From assembly GCA_001600695.1 (NCBI GenBank), contig BCKQ01000014.1:120989-184988 (forward strand): DNA of 64,000 nucleotides, given 5' to 3'. The notes beneath the pieces were generated by a model. It did no database searches. It was not told where the DNA came from and saw only the letters and a program-made list of their open reading frames with translations. Position numbers and translations under genes: made by a program. Positions 8,877-19,625 of this stretch are shown here, one piece after another; the stretch's first letter is position 1, and every line of letters begins with the position of its first letter. The DNA is from Ascoidea asiatica (lineage: Eukaryota > Ascomycota > Saccharomycetes > Ascoideales > Ascoideaceae).

Positions 8877-11201
8877 ATGGTTTCTTTATCATTACCAAAA
8901 TTGAATAAAATTGATGAAGAAAAAGAATTGGATATAAATTTAAATTCAATTAATAATTTAAATTCTTCATTAAATTTAATTATAAAAAATTTAAATAATC
9001 TTAATAATTTAAATAATTCAAATAATTTTTCATTTAAATTATCTCCATTATATTCAATAAATTATTCAAATATTAATTATTTAGAAATTTTAGTTAATGA
9101 TAATTATCCAATTTTAAGAAATTTAAAAAATAATTATTTTAATTCAATCAATTTATTTAATTTAGCTTTATCAATTCAAAATTTTAATTTAAATAATTTA
9201 AACGATTTATTAATTCAATTAAATGATTCTTTATTAAATTATTTCTTACCTGATTTATCAAATTCAAATAACTCAAATAACTCAAATAACTCAAATAAAA
9301 TTATAATTTCAAATAATTCAATATCTAAATTAAATGGTATTTGGATTCCATTAGATTATACAATTAAATTAGCTAATTTCTTAAATATTTATAAACCTTT
9401 ATCATTAATTTTCTTTAATAACTTAAATAATATTAACTTAAACAATAACTTAAATAATAATATAAATAATAATTTACATTCAGATAGTACTAATTCAACA
9501 AAATCTGATCCAAATTTATCTCTACAAATTTCAAATTTTAATAATATTAATTTACAACTTAAAAATACTTTATCTCCTTTACCAACTAATATACCAAATT
9601 ATGAAAATATAAGAGAATTAATCACTCAAGTATTTTCAATAAATAATAATAATAATAATAATAACAATGATGACTTAAATCCAGAAACAAATTCATATAT
9701 TCAATTAAATAATCAATTTTTATCAAATGATAATAATAATTTAATCAATATAAATACTCCTTTAGATATTTTTGGTAATACTGCTTTACATTGGGCTTCT
9801 TCTTTAGCAAATCTTAATCTCGTGAAAAATTTAATTAATTTATTTAATTCAAATTTAAATTATGGTAATAATAATGGTGAATCTCCTTTAATAAGTGCTA
9901 TTTCACATACTAATTATTTAGATTTAAATAATAACAATAAATCAAATTCAAATTCGAACACAACTTCAAATACAAATTCAAATTCTTTTCAAGATTTATT
10001 ACTTTTACTTTATCCTTGTATTTTATTAATCGATAATAATAATAGAACAATCTTACATCATATTGTTTTAACTTCTGGTGTTAAAAATAGAAATATTTCT
10101 AGTAAATATTATCTTGAATCTTTAATGGAATTTATTGTTAAAAAATCAAATTCAATTAAAAATTTTAATTTAAATTTAACTCAATTTATAAATTTAATTG
10201 TTAATGCAATTGATTCAAATGGTGATACTTCTTTAAATATTGCTGCAAGAATTGGTAATAAATCTTTAATTCAACAATTATTAGATGTTGGTGCTGATCC
10301 AAGAATTTCAAATAATGCTGGTTTAAAACCTTCGGATTTTGGTATAAATATTGATTCAATTAATTTACCTTTATTACCAATTAACAATTTAAACCCAAAT
10401 TTAAATTCAAATTCAAATCAAACAAATGATAAATTAATTGAAAATAATAATAATAATGATATCAATAATAACAATAACAATAATAATAACAATAATAATC
10501 AAATCACTCAAAATAATAAAATTAATGATATTGAGAATCATAGTAAATCTTTAGTATCTTCAATAACTTCAATGATTCAAAATTTAGAAACTGATTTTAA
10601 AATTGAATTATCTGAAAAAGACAAAGAAATAACAGATTTAAATAAAATTTTAAACCAAGCATGTATACGTTTATCAAATTCAAGAAAAAAATTAGAATTA
10701 TTAAAACAAAGTGAAAATAAATTAAATGAATTAAAACAGAAAAATAATGTTGTAGTTAAAGCAATTACTCAAGAAGATGAAAAATTTAAAGAACTAAATA
10801 TGAAACCATTTGTAGATATTACAGGTTCAGGCTATAGATATGACGCTGATCAACCTTTTAAAATTCCAATATTATATGAATTAATTGAAAATGAATTGGA
10901 AAGAAATAAAAGATCAATAAATTCAGTAAATTTAACTGATGATATTAATTTCTTATACTCTTCTTTAAGAGTTGATAAACTAAATATCAATTTAAATTTA
11001 CCTACTTCTAAGCAATTAATGTCAAGAATCAAAGCTTATAATGATAATGAAAAAGATTTAGATGACTATTTACTAAATTTAGAAGGTAATGCCAAAGAAC
11101 TAGAATCGAGATTTAGACATATTGTGTCTCTTTGTACAGGTGTTGATTCTGAATGTGTTGATGATGTATTAGATGATTTAGTTCATGCTATAAGTAATTA
11201 A
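8877..11201 (+). CDS. SWI6: Swi6-type ankyrin-repeat transcription cofactor (SBF/MBF)
   Basis: A 774-residue protein; Saccharomyces Swi6 is of similar size (803). A degenerate KilA-N/APSES-like fold can be traced in the N-terminal 180 residues (for example YLEILVNDNYPI, and GIWIPLDYTIKLANF near 155-170), but without the conserved DNA-contact features of Mbp1 or Swi4. Ankyrin repeats follow: GNTALHWAS near 299, GESPL near 335, a further repeat near 380 and GDTSLNIAARIGN near 448 ending in LLDVGADPR. A coiled-coil-like stretch lies at about 585-640, and the C-terminal segment with SLCTGVDSECVDDVLDDLV is the heterodimerisation tail shared by Swi6, Mbp1 and Swi4. The missing classical DNA-binding domain makes Swi6 the best call. 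It would pair with Mbp1 and Swi4 to drive G1/S transcription. Asn runs interrupt the linkers. The start is the ATG at 8877. Confidence 0.85.
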   Translation: MVSLSLPKLNKIDEEKELDINLNSINNLNSSLNLIIKNLNNLNNLNNSNNFSFKLSPLYSINYSNINYLEILVNDNYPILRNLKNNYFNSINLFNLALSIQNFNLNNLNDLLIQLNDSLLNYFLPDLSNSNNSNNSNNSNKIIISNNSISKLNGIWIPLDYTIKLANFLNIYKPLSLIFFNNLNNINLNNNLNNNINNNLHSDSTNSTKSDPNLSLQISNFNNINLQLKNTLSPLPTNIPNYENIRELITQVFSINNNNNNNNNDDLNPETNSYIQLNNQFLSNDNNNLININTPLDIFGNTALHWASSLANLNLVKNLINLFNSNLNYGNNNGESPLISAISHTNYLDLNNNNKSNSNSNTTSNTNSNSFQDLLLLLYPCILLIDNNNRTILHHIVLTSGVKNRNISSKYYLESLMEFIVKKSNSIKNFNLNLTQFINLIVNAIDSNGDTSLNIAARIGNKSLIQQLLDVGADPRISNNAGLKPSDFGINIDSINLPLLPINNLNPNLNSNSNQTNDKLIENNNNNDINNNNNNNNNNNNQITQNNKINDIENHSKSLVSSITSMIQNLETDFKIELSEKDKEITDLNKILNQACIRLSNSRKKLELLKQSENKLNELKQKNNVVVKAITQEDEKFKELNMKPFVDITGSGYRYDADQPFKIPILYELIENELERNKRSINSVNLTDDINFLYSSLRVDKLNINLNLPTSKQLMSRIKAYNDNEKDLDDYLLNLEGNAKELESRFRHIVSLCTGVDSECVDDVLDDLVHAISN

Positions 11202-11871
11202 AAAAAAAATCCTATTTTAAACCTTCTGACTGAATTTTTATTCCCAACTAATTTTTTATATTATTTCAAGTATTAATGATTCATTTGTGAGCAAGTCTAT
11301 TATGAAAGCATTCAATATGTAATTAACTCATAGAGAACTAAAGCAAATTGATTAGATAGAAATTTTCAAATGTTCTATACGAGCTCATGACAAAACTTAT
11401 ATTATTTTCATAAATACATAAATCAAAGAATTTTAATGATCATACTCGAAGTATAGTATGTTTCTCGATAATAATCGAGTAGAGTCAACCCTATAATATA
11501 CATTTGTAAAAAAAATATCCGATCTAAAAGAATTTCAATATATATAATGAAAAAGTTTATATTTTAGGTTAACTAATAGTCCTTTATTTATGTGACTGTT
11601 TCAAAAGATAAGTTTGAAAAAGCGAATTCTGATGAAAATAAGAAAAGGTAGAAGCTTTTTACTGGCCTTTTTCCAATGAATCCAGATACCTGTTGTTAAA
11701 TTAAAATTTGATCAACCTAAATTTTGAAAAGAAGGTTTTGCTTATTATTGAAATTTCTTTCTATAACCTATATATTTAAACCTTTCAGGAAAATCTGTCA
11801 AATTAAATTCACTCTATATTCAATAAAAAGAAACGTTAATAAAAACTTGTAACTTTTGAAAAATAAAATCA
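11202..11871. other. Convergent 3' flank of SWI6 and RAV1 with paired inverted repeats
   Basis: Both genes end into this 670-base stretch. At 11441-11460 the arms CATACT and AGTATG enclose an 8-base spacer, and at 11464-11479 CTCGAT and ATCGAG enclose a 4-base loop. The two hairpins are adjacent and also share complementary ACTCGA/TCGAGT segments. They may be structured 3' ends or a transcription boundary. No gene was recognised. Confidence 0.4.
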
Positions 11872-14800
11872 TTAAAAGAAATTATCCAAGATTGATTGGG
11901 CTTCATTAGAATAATCAAAGGTTTTTGTAGGCTCTTGGACATTATTGAAGTTAAATTTCTTAAAACTTTTAAGAGAACTACTATTTTCGACAACGGTACT
12001 GCTTGTGTTAACAGTCAAATATTCCTTGACTTCTTCTTTTTGTAATTGACTTTTCTGAGGTTTATTGATAACTGGAGGAAAGAAGAACCAATTTGAAAGT
12101 AAATCCAAGGCTAAGTAATCACATCCCATTCTGTTATAAATATTTGCTACTTTTAATATGAAGTTAAATTCTACCTCACTGGATACAGATAGCGAACCTT
12201 CAAAATAATGAACATTTTTTTTTCGAAGATTGTTGTAAAGAATCATGAGCACTGGATCATCTACAATAAACGATAAACTTTCCGTTGAGAAAAGGCAAGG
12301 TATTTTTTTTGCTTTTTGGGGTAATGATTTTTCAAAATTTTCTGGAATCAAAAGTTTTGTTTTATCAGAATCGAGAGATTCATGAATATCCAAACATAAT
12401 TCATATGGTGACTTAACTAGAGCTTGAATAGCTAATTTTTTTTCATGTAATGCCCAATAAATCCAACTGGCAGTCCATCTATCTCCATTTAATATTGCAG
12501 TTGGCAAAATATTATCACATAACATTCTCTTAAGGCTTTCCGAATTATCACCTTCATAAACCCTTGCAACAGCAATGGCCAAATCAGTATCTTGAACCTG
12601 CTTAAGAAGAACTCTTAAACAATCGTTCAATGAATCAGCAAGTAAGAAAAAACAAGCTGCATAGAGATATCGGTGTTTAGAAAGTAGTGCAAAAGCATTT
12701 TTTTTAGCTACACTTTTCCATTTTTTGTCATTGAAGTTATTACTTAAAAGTTTGACAGTTTTCATCTGTTCCGGATTTCCATAACATGTTTTCCATAATC
12801 CTATAAGAATATTCTTTTTCCTTAAAGCCAAGTAAAAAATTGTACATTTAATAGGATCTTTTTTATTTGAAAAATCTAGATCAGAATTATTGACAAATTC
12901 ATTTCGGGCAATTATTTCAAATTGCTTCTTAAGTTGAGATTCATTAACCCAATAATGAAACCCATATTTTTTGCAAGTAACCCAGTCAACTTTATAATTA
13001 ACTTTTGTGTTAATAAGGTTAATTAAAATCTCTTTATTTTCTGAATGCAATGCAAAATTAATATCCCTGATGTTTAGGGCAAACTGTAAAGAAGGGTGTG
13101 ACTCTAGTAATTTCATTCCTAGGAAAAATTTTAATCCATTCTCATCTAAAGAATATCTATTTTTGTCTATTAATGTTAATGATTCCACTACTGAAACTAA
13201 GGTGATTTGTTGGTGTCTTGTTAAAAACGGTAAGGATGTTTTAGTAAGCTTATCCTTAAGTAACTCTGCTACTTTATCATTGAATTCTTTATATAATTCC
13301 TCACCTTCTGTAGATTTCTGAGCCGATATGTAATTTCCATTGACCAATTTCCTCAAAGGTTTCTTTTTTTCTGATAATTTTTTATTTAACTTTTCAGCAA
13401 AATTTGTAGTTGAAGAAGACCTGGAGCCATTAATTGATCGAGAAGATGAACAGCTTCGTACTGATACAGCTTCACTACTTCCTCTTAAAATAGAATTATT
13501 CATACTGGAATCTTCATCATAATCATTGCTTTTAATATCATAAAATTCCTCTAAAGGAATACCTAAAAATTGATCTAGCTTATCAATTGTGAAGTCTGGA
13601 TCAAGATCAAGCCTTCGTAGTCTTTTAAATAAATGCAACAATATTTTCTTAACTAAATCAAGTTTATTGGAATATAGACATTGAATTAAAAGTTGAGGAT
13701 GGTAAACTGGCAAAGGACCATTAAGTAAAGAGCATAGATCAAAAATGGAGCTTATATTTGTAGTCACTCTATTTCCAATTGTTTTTTTTGTTATTTCATC
13801 TGAATCATGATCTAGAAGCTTATTTGAAACAAATAATTGATTACCACAACCTATTATTAAAGAACCATCCTTCAACCATAATGAATCACCTATAGAATGA
13901 GAAGTATAATCTAAAAGAGAAATTTTTTTAATTGGTTTATAGGAAGGCATATTATTTGTATAATCATATCGAATTTGAGAATAAAGCACTATTTCTTGGT
14001 CAAATCCAACAGATAAAATAGATTGCTTCTTAAGATTACACGTCCAATCAATATCGGTTATTTTCCCTCTATCAGAAAACGATTCTCTATATTCAAGAAT
14101 AGCATTTTTATTATCCCAAATACTCAAAGAATTATTAGAAGAATCAATAATTGCTGTTCGGTTCAATGATGACTCTTTAATCAAAGAAGCATTTTTTATT
14201 CCTGTTTCAATTTTAAAACTGACTTTTAATTCTAATAATTGCTTCTCATGATCTATAATTACAAAATAAGATTTCAAAAGGCCAGTTGACGATATAGTTG
14301 TTAAGACATCATTGTTGTATATCTTATTTGAAGTATCAGACCAGCCTACTGGATCAACTGTATTTATACAGATAATTTCTTCGTCTTTATAATCAACTGG
14401 GAATGTGTTGATATTTGTACTCTTAATTTTATACGATTTTAAGTCAACTTGCCATGAAAAAATTGACTTTGTTCTAGGAAAGACAGCTATTAAGTGATGT
14501 GAATCATACGTTTTATCATCATAAAATTCAGGAACATGAAAAAATGAAAATAAATCATCTTTATGAATATTTTCAGGTAAATTTATAGGAATATTAAACA
14601 ATTCTTTGGCCAATTTTAAGCCTTTACATTTATATAATGATAATGATTGATTTTTTAAATAAGTTAAAGCAAATTCACCATCTGCTAGTAAGATGGCATT
14701 TATTATAGGATAACTGGTAAATAGTAAAGTTTTTTTTAATAAAATTACTCTTTTCAAACTTGAATCGCGATTCGGAAGATTAAAAGGAATCCATATATGA

Positions 14801-16515
14801 TTTTCATTGAATCTAGATGTAGAAAGCATGGCTTCACCATTATCTGTTTTAAATAATTTTTGAATTGACTTTTGATGACCAGAGAGTTTATCATGCAAAA
14901 AAGTTAAAAAAATTCTTTTTTTCTTAAAATGAGAATGAAAAGATAAACTTAAATGATCATTATCAATATTTTCAGTATTTTGTTTATCTTTATTTGTGAT
15001 CATTGTATTTGACAAAGAATTAAATGAGGCTTGATGAACAATATTGTTAATATCAACATCATCAAATAATTCATCAAATTGTATTAATATATGCCTTATA
15101 TTTTTATTTTTCAAATCATGAATTAATAAAGAAAGATCGCCATTTAAATTATCAATATATTTATTCAGATGATACTGATTCTTGAAAGTAATTCTTTGAT
15201 TTGATAAATTGAAATCTCCTTTTGTTGGAATAATATCACTAAAATTCAAAAATTCAGGAATTTTTGGGAAAGTCAAAGGTAAAAATTGAGAAGATATTGA
15301 AGAGATTTTAACAAATTTTATAATTTTTGGAGGATTTGAATTTAAATTTTGTACTAAATAGAAAGATAAATTTAAAGATTGATCAGATATAACCAATAAA
15401 TTTGAATTAAGATCTGATAATTTTAATAAAGAATCTATAGATTTATTTTTCGATTTATACCTTTCCATAGATTTTGATAAAGCATAATTGAACAAATGAT
15501 TTTCAATAAAAAAAATAAAGAACTTTTTCTGAGTTTTTTGATCATTTTCATTTTCATTATTACTATCCAAATTTAAAGTTGCCCAATGTTTTATTTTTTT
15601 TGACTTATTAAATTGAAAACTAATGAATATTCTTAATATATTATCACTCGTTAAAGTATATAGGACGTTTAAGTTATCACTATCCTGACTTTGAAAACTT
15701 TCAAGATCATTAGAATTTATATTTGATTTTGAGCTTTCACTGGAATTATCAGTAGAATTTGAATTCAGATTCGAATTAGAAGTTGAATTTGAGGTTGATA
15801 TATTTAAGAATTTGAAATTAGTCAAATAAGAAGAATGATTCAAATAAGTTAAATCAAATTTTGTATTTGAGATATCAAAATTTGTTCTATTAAAAATTTT
15901 TAAAAAAGTATCAAATTTTGAATAAACTGTTAATAACTCTGAGTTTTTTGAAAATTCAATCAAATAAATTGGATTCGGTTGTGATTTAAACCAAATTTTT
16001 TGAATACTTGTATAATTACCGAAATTTTCAAATAGATGATAAATTATTAAAGAATTATTTGTACCAATTGCTAATTCATTTTTATTTCCCCAGGATAAAC
16101 TATTTATATGATTTTGATTTTGATTTTGATTTGGAATTCCAATAAATTTCGATGAAATTGGTTTTGTAAAACTATTATCAAAATCTAAATTGGAACTGGA
16201 GTTAGAAATAGTTTCTTTATCTATATCTATTGTGAATTTAGAAATTATTTGCCATTTTAAAGTTAATTCAATTGGAGAGATAAAGTAAATATAAGATAAT
16301 GAGGATACAGCTATAAACCCATTTTCAGGATTTATATCAATACAAGATAAATCATTATGAAAACAAATCGTTTGAAGAATATGGAAGTCCAATAATATAA
16401 TTAAGTTATTTCCTGAAATATAAGCAATTATTGAATGATTCAACCATCTTTTTTGAGATACTGACTGAAGGGAAGAATTCGGTTCTCCTGGCGAAAATGA
16501 TATAGACGCAGACAT
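11872..16515 (-). CDS. RAV1: RAVE complex subunit Rav1 (V-ATPase assembly)
   Basis: A 1547-residue protein starting at the ATG at 16513-16515. The N-terminal half has the repeated beta-propeller texture of Rav1/DMXL proteins, with WD-like phrases such as SLSWGNKNELAIG and TDIDWTCNLKKQSILSVGFDQE. The C-terminal half matches the Rav1p_C region in its alternation of short helices, for example SLQFALNIRDINFALHSENK, YAACFFLLADSLNDCL and ALDLLSNWFFFPPV. Rav1 with Rav2 and Skp1 forms RAVE, which reassembles V1 onto Vo sectors of the vacuolar ATPase when glucose returns. It is longer than the Saccharomyces protein (1357) because of Asn/Ser-rich inserts near residues 245-280 and a Ser-rich stretch near 1010-1040. 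It contains a single in-frame CTG (15166-15168) that I could find. Confidence 0.85.
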   Translation of the reverse strand: MSASISFSPGEPNSSLQSVSQKRWLNHSIIAYISGNNLIILLDFHILQTICFHNDLSCIDINPENGFIAVSSLSYIYFISPIELTLKWQIISKFTIDIDKETISNSSSNLDFDNSFTKPISSKFIGIPNQNQNQNHINSLSWGNKNELAIGTNNSLIIYHLFENFGNYTSIQKIWFKSQPNPIYLIEFSKNSELLTVYSKFDTFLKIFNRTNFDISNTKFDLTYLNHSSYLTNFKFLNISTSNSTSNSNLNSNSTDNSSESSKSNINSNDLESFQSQDSDNLNVLYTLTSDNILRIFISFQFNKSKKIKHWATLNLDSNNENENDQKTQKKFFIFFIENHLFNYALSKSMERYKSKNKSIDSLLKLSDLNSNLLVISDQSLNLSFYLVQNLNSNPPKIIKFVKISSISSQFLPLTFPKIPEFLNFSDIIPTKGDFNLSNQRITFKNQYHLNKYIDNLNGDLSLLIHDLKNKNIRHILIQFDELFDDVDINNIVHQASFNSLSNTMITNKDKQNTENIDNDHLSLSFHSHFKKKRIFLTFLHDKLSGHQKSIQKLFKTDNGEAMLSTSRFNENHIWIPFNLPNRDSSLKRVILLKKTLLFTSYPIINAILLADGEFALTYLKNQSLSLYKCKGLKLAKELFNIPINLPENIHKDDLFSFFHVPEFYDDKTYDSHHLIAVFPRTKSIFSWQVDLKSYKIKSTNINTFPVDYKDEEIICINTVDPVGWSDTSNKIYNNDVLTTISSTGLLKSYFVIIDHEKQLLELKVSFKIETGIKNASLIKESSLNRTAIIDSSNNSLSIWDNKNAILEYRESFSDRGKITDIDWTCNLKKQSILSVGFDQEIVLYSQIRYDYTNNMPSYKPIKKISLLDYTSHSIGDSLWLKDGSLIIGCGNQLFVSNKLLDHDSDEITKKTIGNRVTTNISSIFDLCSLLNGPLPVYHPQLLIQCLYSNKLDLVKKILLHLFKRLRRLDLDPDFTIDKLDQFLGIPLEEFYDIKSNDYDEDSSMNNSILRGSSEAVSVRSCSSSRSINGSRSSSTTNFAEKLNKKLSEKKKPLRKLVNGNYISAQKSTEGEELYKEFNDKVAELLKDKLTKTSLPFLTRHQQITLVSVVESLTLIDKNRYSLDENGLKFFLGMKLLESHPSLQFALNIRDINFALHSENKEILINLINTKVNYKVDWVTCKKYGFHYWVNESQLKKQFEIIARNEFVNNSDLDFSNKKDPIKCTIFYLALRKKNILIGLWKTCYGNPEQMKTVKLLSNNFNDKKWKSVAKKNAFALLSKHRYLYAACFFLLADSLNDCLRVLLKQVQDTDLAIAVARVYEGDNSESLKRMLCDNILPTAILNGDRWTASWIYWALHEKKLAIQALVKSPYELCLDIHESLDSDKTKLLIPENFEKSLPQKAKKIPCLFSTESLSFIVDDPVLMILYNNLRKKNVHYFEGSLSVSSEVEFNFILKVANIYNRMGCDYLALDLLSNWFFFPPVINKPQKSQLQKEEVKEYLTVNTSSTVVENSSSLKSFKKFNFNNVQEPTKTFDYSNEAQSILDNFF

Positions 16516-17113
16516 ATTTTATGAAGTTAGAAGGTGCTAATAATGATGAAGGAAACTACTTTGATGTCTTGAAGACATTTTCCAAATGGTTGAAGAGTTT
16601 AATAATTAAGTAAATGAATAATTAATTAAATAATTGATCTATTAATTTGGTGAAAAAAAAGAATAAAAAAAAGGATTCATTTTCGATTTATATAAATAGG
16701 AAGTCAGCTCCTGGTGGTGTAGCGTTAATCACACTCTGCGATTGCCCAGTCGGCAATTCCACCCTCAGTCAAAACAATTCGAGCACTCAAAACAAGCCTA
16801 CCAAACATAAGAATTCCAAGATAAACATAAGATCAGACAAAAATTCTCCAACTATGATGATTACTTATATCAAGATCTACGAATAGAAATATAAAATGAC
16901 AAACTAGGGTAATTTGATGTTGCCAGTAAGCTACTGTTGTTACTTTTTTTGTGTACTCGAAAAGATTTTGATTTTTGTTAAAAGGAAATCTAAAACATAA
17001 AAAAAAAGTAGATGATAAAATAAATGCTACAGCTAAATATAAATATTTTACAAAAAGTTCATTTGCAAGCTAACAAACGATAAAAGAAGTAAAGAAAACA
17101 ATAAAGCACTTGA
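16516..17113. promoter_or_regulatory. RAV1 promoter and mannanase 3' flank
   Basis: About 600 bases. A GC-richer patch at about 16700-16790 lies 190-280 bases upstream of the RAV1 start. It has tRNA-like words on the minus strand but no consistent cloverleaf. The mannanase side, 16900-17113, is AT-rich and looks like an ordinary terminator region. Confidence 0.4.
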
Positions 17114-18748
17114 TTAAAACTTAGAGGTGTCATTGTTCCAGGTGGAAAATAAAGTGTATTCATCAGTATCTGGATAAATAGTGTATCCATCATCACTTGA
17201 CTTACCTGAAGACAATGTTGATCCTGATTGCCAGTAAAGTTCTCCTGTTAATCCACTACTTTCCATGGTAGTTAACCATTCAGTATATATTGAAACTCTG
17301 TCTGAATTGGTCTCTTTAATTCCAAATTCTTCAATAATAACAGGTTTTCCTAAAGTGGTTTGAGAACTTGCATGGTTCTCAATCCAACTTTCTCCCCAGG
17401 TTTCAGCATCACTAACACCCCAACTTTCTGGATAAGAGTGAAATGTACCAAAATCAATAGAATCAACAGCAACATTAGCATCAAAGTCAACTCCATAATA
17501 TCCAGTATACATGGAATCAGTTCCTTTGGTGGTATCATTCATGAAACCTTCATCACCAACAGCTACTAAATGATTTGAATCAATACTTTTAATGTATGAT
17601 GACATTTCTGAAACCCATGCTTTCATTGTTTCTGTTGTACAAGTACCTGAATTGGTATATCCATCAGTTCCTGCATTACATCTTGGTTCATTCATTAATT
17701 CCCAAGCCATAATTGTGGAATTATCTTTATATCTTCCAACAAATGCTTCAACATATGTTTTAAATGCACTTATAACTTCAGTATTAGTAAAGAAATAATC
17801 ATGATATGTGGTTCCAGTTATTTTATTAACATAAGTTTTATCAACTCCACCATAATCCGACCAATTATTTGATAATGGAACAATAACTTTCAATCCAGCT
17901 TTTTCTGCTAATTTTAGGAAAGTGTCAAAGTATCCTAATCCTGTTGTTCCATAATTTATAGTAGCTGTTGATCCATCCCATGATTGGAAATAAATATTTG
18001 ATTCATCTAAAGATTCACTAAAACCCCAAGCTCTAACAACAGTTGCACCTGAACTTGCAATATCAGCTAAACCTTGTTTAACATCATCAGAACCCCAACC
18101 ACCAACACTTAACCAGTATCCATTTGTACCGACAACTCTGAATTTACTTCCATCCAATTGAAAATCTACACCAGAAGTTGTAACAAATCCAGAAGATGAA
18201 CTGGAAGATGCTGTAGATGAAGCAGTGGTACTACTAGTGGTACTTGCTGCTGCGACATTTTCTGTATCTGTTTCTGAAGAAGAGGCTATACTTGATGCAA
18301 TTGAAGCAGCTGAAGTAACTACTGCAGAGCTTGAAGCAATAGAGCTAAATAATCCATATGTTACAGCTTCAGATGATTTTACTAAGAATTCAGTAGTAGA
18401 AGTTGCTTCCAATGCTTCTGTTGTAGAACTTGAAACTTCTGTTTCAGCTACAACTTCTGCAGATGATGTTTTCTCTAAAGTAGTGGTTCCTGTTTTGGAT
18501 TCTGTAGAAGCTGTGGATAATTCTGCTTGTGTGGTTGTTGCAGCAGTTGTTGCTACTGCTGTTGTAGTTGCTGCTGTGGCAGTTCCTTCGACACATTGGG
18601 CATAATAATCATTGTAAGAAGAACAAACAGCACCAGAAGCACATTCAGTGTCACCAGTATAATAAGCCCCACCACATTGATAATATAATTGAACTTCAGA
18701 AAAAGCTGGAGCTGCAAGTAGTGCTAAAAGAACAACTTTTGAAAGCAT
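17114..18748 (-). CDS. Secreted endo-1,4-beta-mannanase, CBM1 plus GH5 catalytic domain
   Basis: A 544-residue extracellular enzyme. Residues 1-17 form a signal peptide ending APAFS. Residues about 20-54 form a fungal type 1 carbohydrate-binding module with QCGG and four cysteines (25, 36, 42, 52), plus the aromatic residues typical of its binding face. A Thr/Ser/Ala-rich linker, probably O-mannosylated, runs to about residue 190. The GH5 (subfamily 7-like) domain follows: VVRAWGF near 237-243, the acid/base Glu in MNEPRC at residue 354, and the nucleophile region IIEEFG at residues 471-476. The overall order matches fungal mannan endo-1,4-beta-mannosidases that cleave beta-mannan in plant material. 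The start is the ATG at 18746-18748. I saw no in-frame CTG codon. A CBM1 is common in filamentous fungi and rare in budding yeasts. A glucan-active GH5 is the main alternative, but the motif set favours mannanase. Confidence 0.85.
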   Translation of the reverse strand: MLSKVVLLALLAAPAFSEVQLYYQCGGAYYTGDTECASGAVCSSYNDYYAQCVEGTATAATTTAVATTAATTTQAELSTASTESKTGTTTLEKTSSAEVVAETEVSSSTTEALEATSTTEFLVKSSEAVTYGLFSSIASSSAVVTSAASIASSIASSSETDTENVAAASTTSSTTASSTASSSSSSGFVTTSGVDFQLDGSKFRVVGTNGYWLSVGGWGSDDVKQGLADIASSGATVVRAWGFSESLDESNIYFQSWDGSTATINYGTTGLGYFDTFLKLAEKAGLKVIVPLSNNWSDYGGVDKTYVNKITGTTYHDYFFTNTEVISAFKTYVEAFVGRYKDNSTIMAWELMNEPRCNAGTDGYTNSGTCTTETMKAWVSEMSSYIKSIDSNHLVAVGDEGFMNDTTKGTDSMYTGYYGVDFDANVAVDSIDFGTFHSYPESWGVSDAETWGESWIENHASSQTTLGKPVIIEEFGIKETNSDRVSIYTEWLTTMESSGLTGELYWQSGSTLSSGKSSDDGYTIYPDTDEYTLFSTWNNDTSKF

Positions 18749-19625
18749 TTTAAAATTTTTTTATGAAAAATATGAAATAAGTTTAGGAATTAAATTTTGA
18801 AGGAATGACTGTTTTAACTTATTAATAATTTATTTAATTTTATATTAATTTGATTAAATATTTGGCAAATTCATAAAAAACAACCATTATTTAATAAAAA
18901 GGATAAGGCTCATTATTTATATTCTTATTATTTTCCAACCCAATTTAATATTTCTCTTAGGATTTGGTCTGATACAATCATAGTAAATACTGGTCTTTCA
19001 ATGGCCATTGTTAAGCTTTATTGATGACGATCTTTTTGCTGTTGACAAAACACATGTAACAATACTTTCTGGAAGTGAGTGTATTCATTTTGACTTCTAA
19101 ATTCAAATTCAAAACATCTCTTCCTTTTCTGAAGAAATTGCGCACTGAAAACTCGAAAGCCCGGTAACGTTACTAAAAAAAAAATTATTCAAATAGTGGT
19201 TTATAGCTTTTTGCTAAATATTCAACTAAAGATAAATAGACACAGAAAAATAATTCGAAATTACAAGAAAAAAGAGAAGAAATTCAGTTCTACAACCTAT
19301 TGAAACGATTTCAAATATTCACTAAATTATTTTAAAATATAAAGGTTTGAAGCTTTGAAAATTTCGAGATTTTGAATTCTTTGAAATAATCAAACCCTTA
19401 TTAATTTTACAAAGCAATCAAAAAATAGTAGCAAATTATTCAAAAACAAAATTTAAAAGTTTCTAATTACTGCCTTTTCTTTTTGTTCAATGATAATTTA
19501 AAATTTGTTTATTATAAAACTGCACTTATATTTAATTAAATCAGATTTGTATACTAGAAAAATTCACTCAAAATTGAAAAAAAAAATCAGAGGTATTTTC
19601 TAATAAAAGAAGATTCAAAATACAA
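18749..19625. promoter_or_regulatory. Mannanase promoter and VAS1 3' flank
   Basis: About 880 bases. The mannanase side is AT-rich, with a slightly GC-richer patch at about 18990-19170 that includes CCCGGTAAC near 19159. The VAS1 side is A/T-rich with short poly(A) stretches. No gene was recognised. Confidence 0.35.

Noticed and set aside
16690..16790. tRNA-like words on the minus strand in the RAV1 promoter
   Set aside because: No complete cloverleaf and no proper TTCGA T-loop could be assembled.
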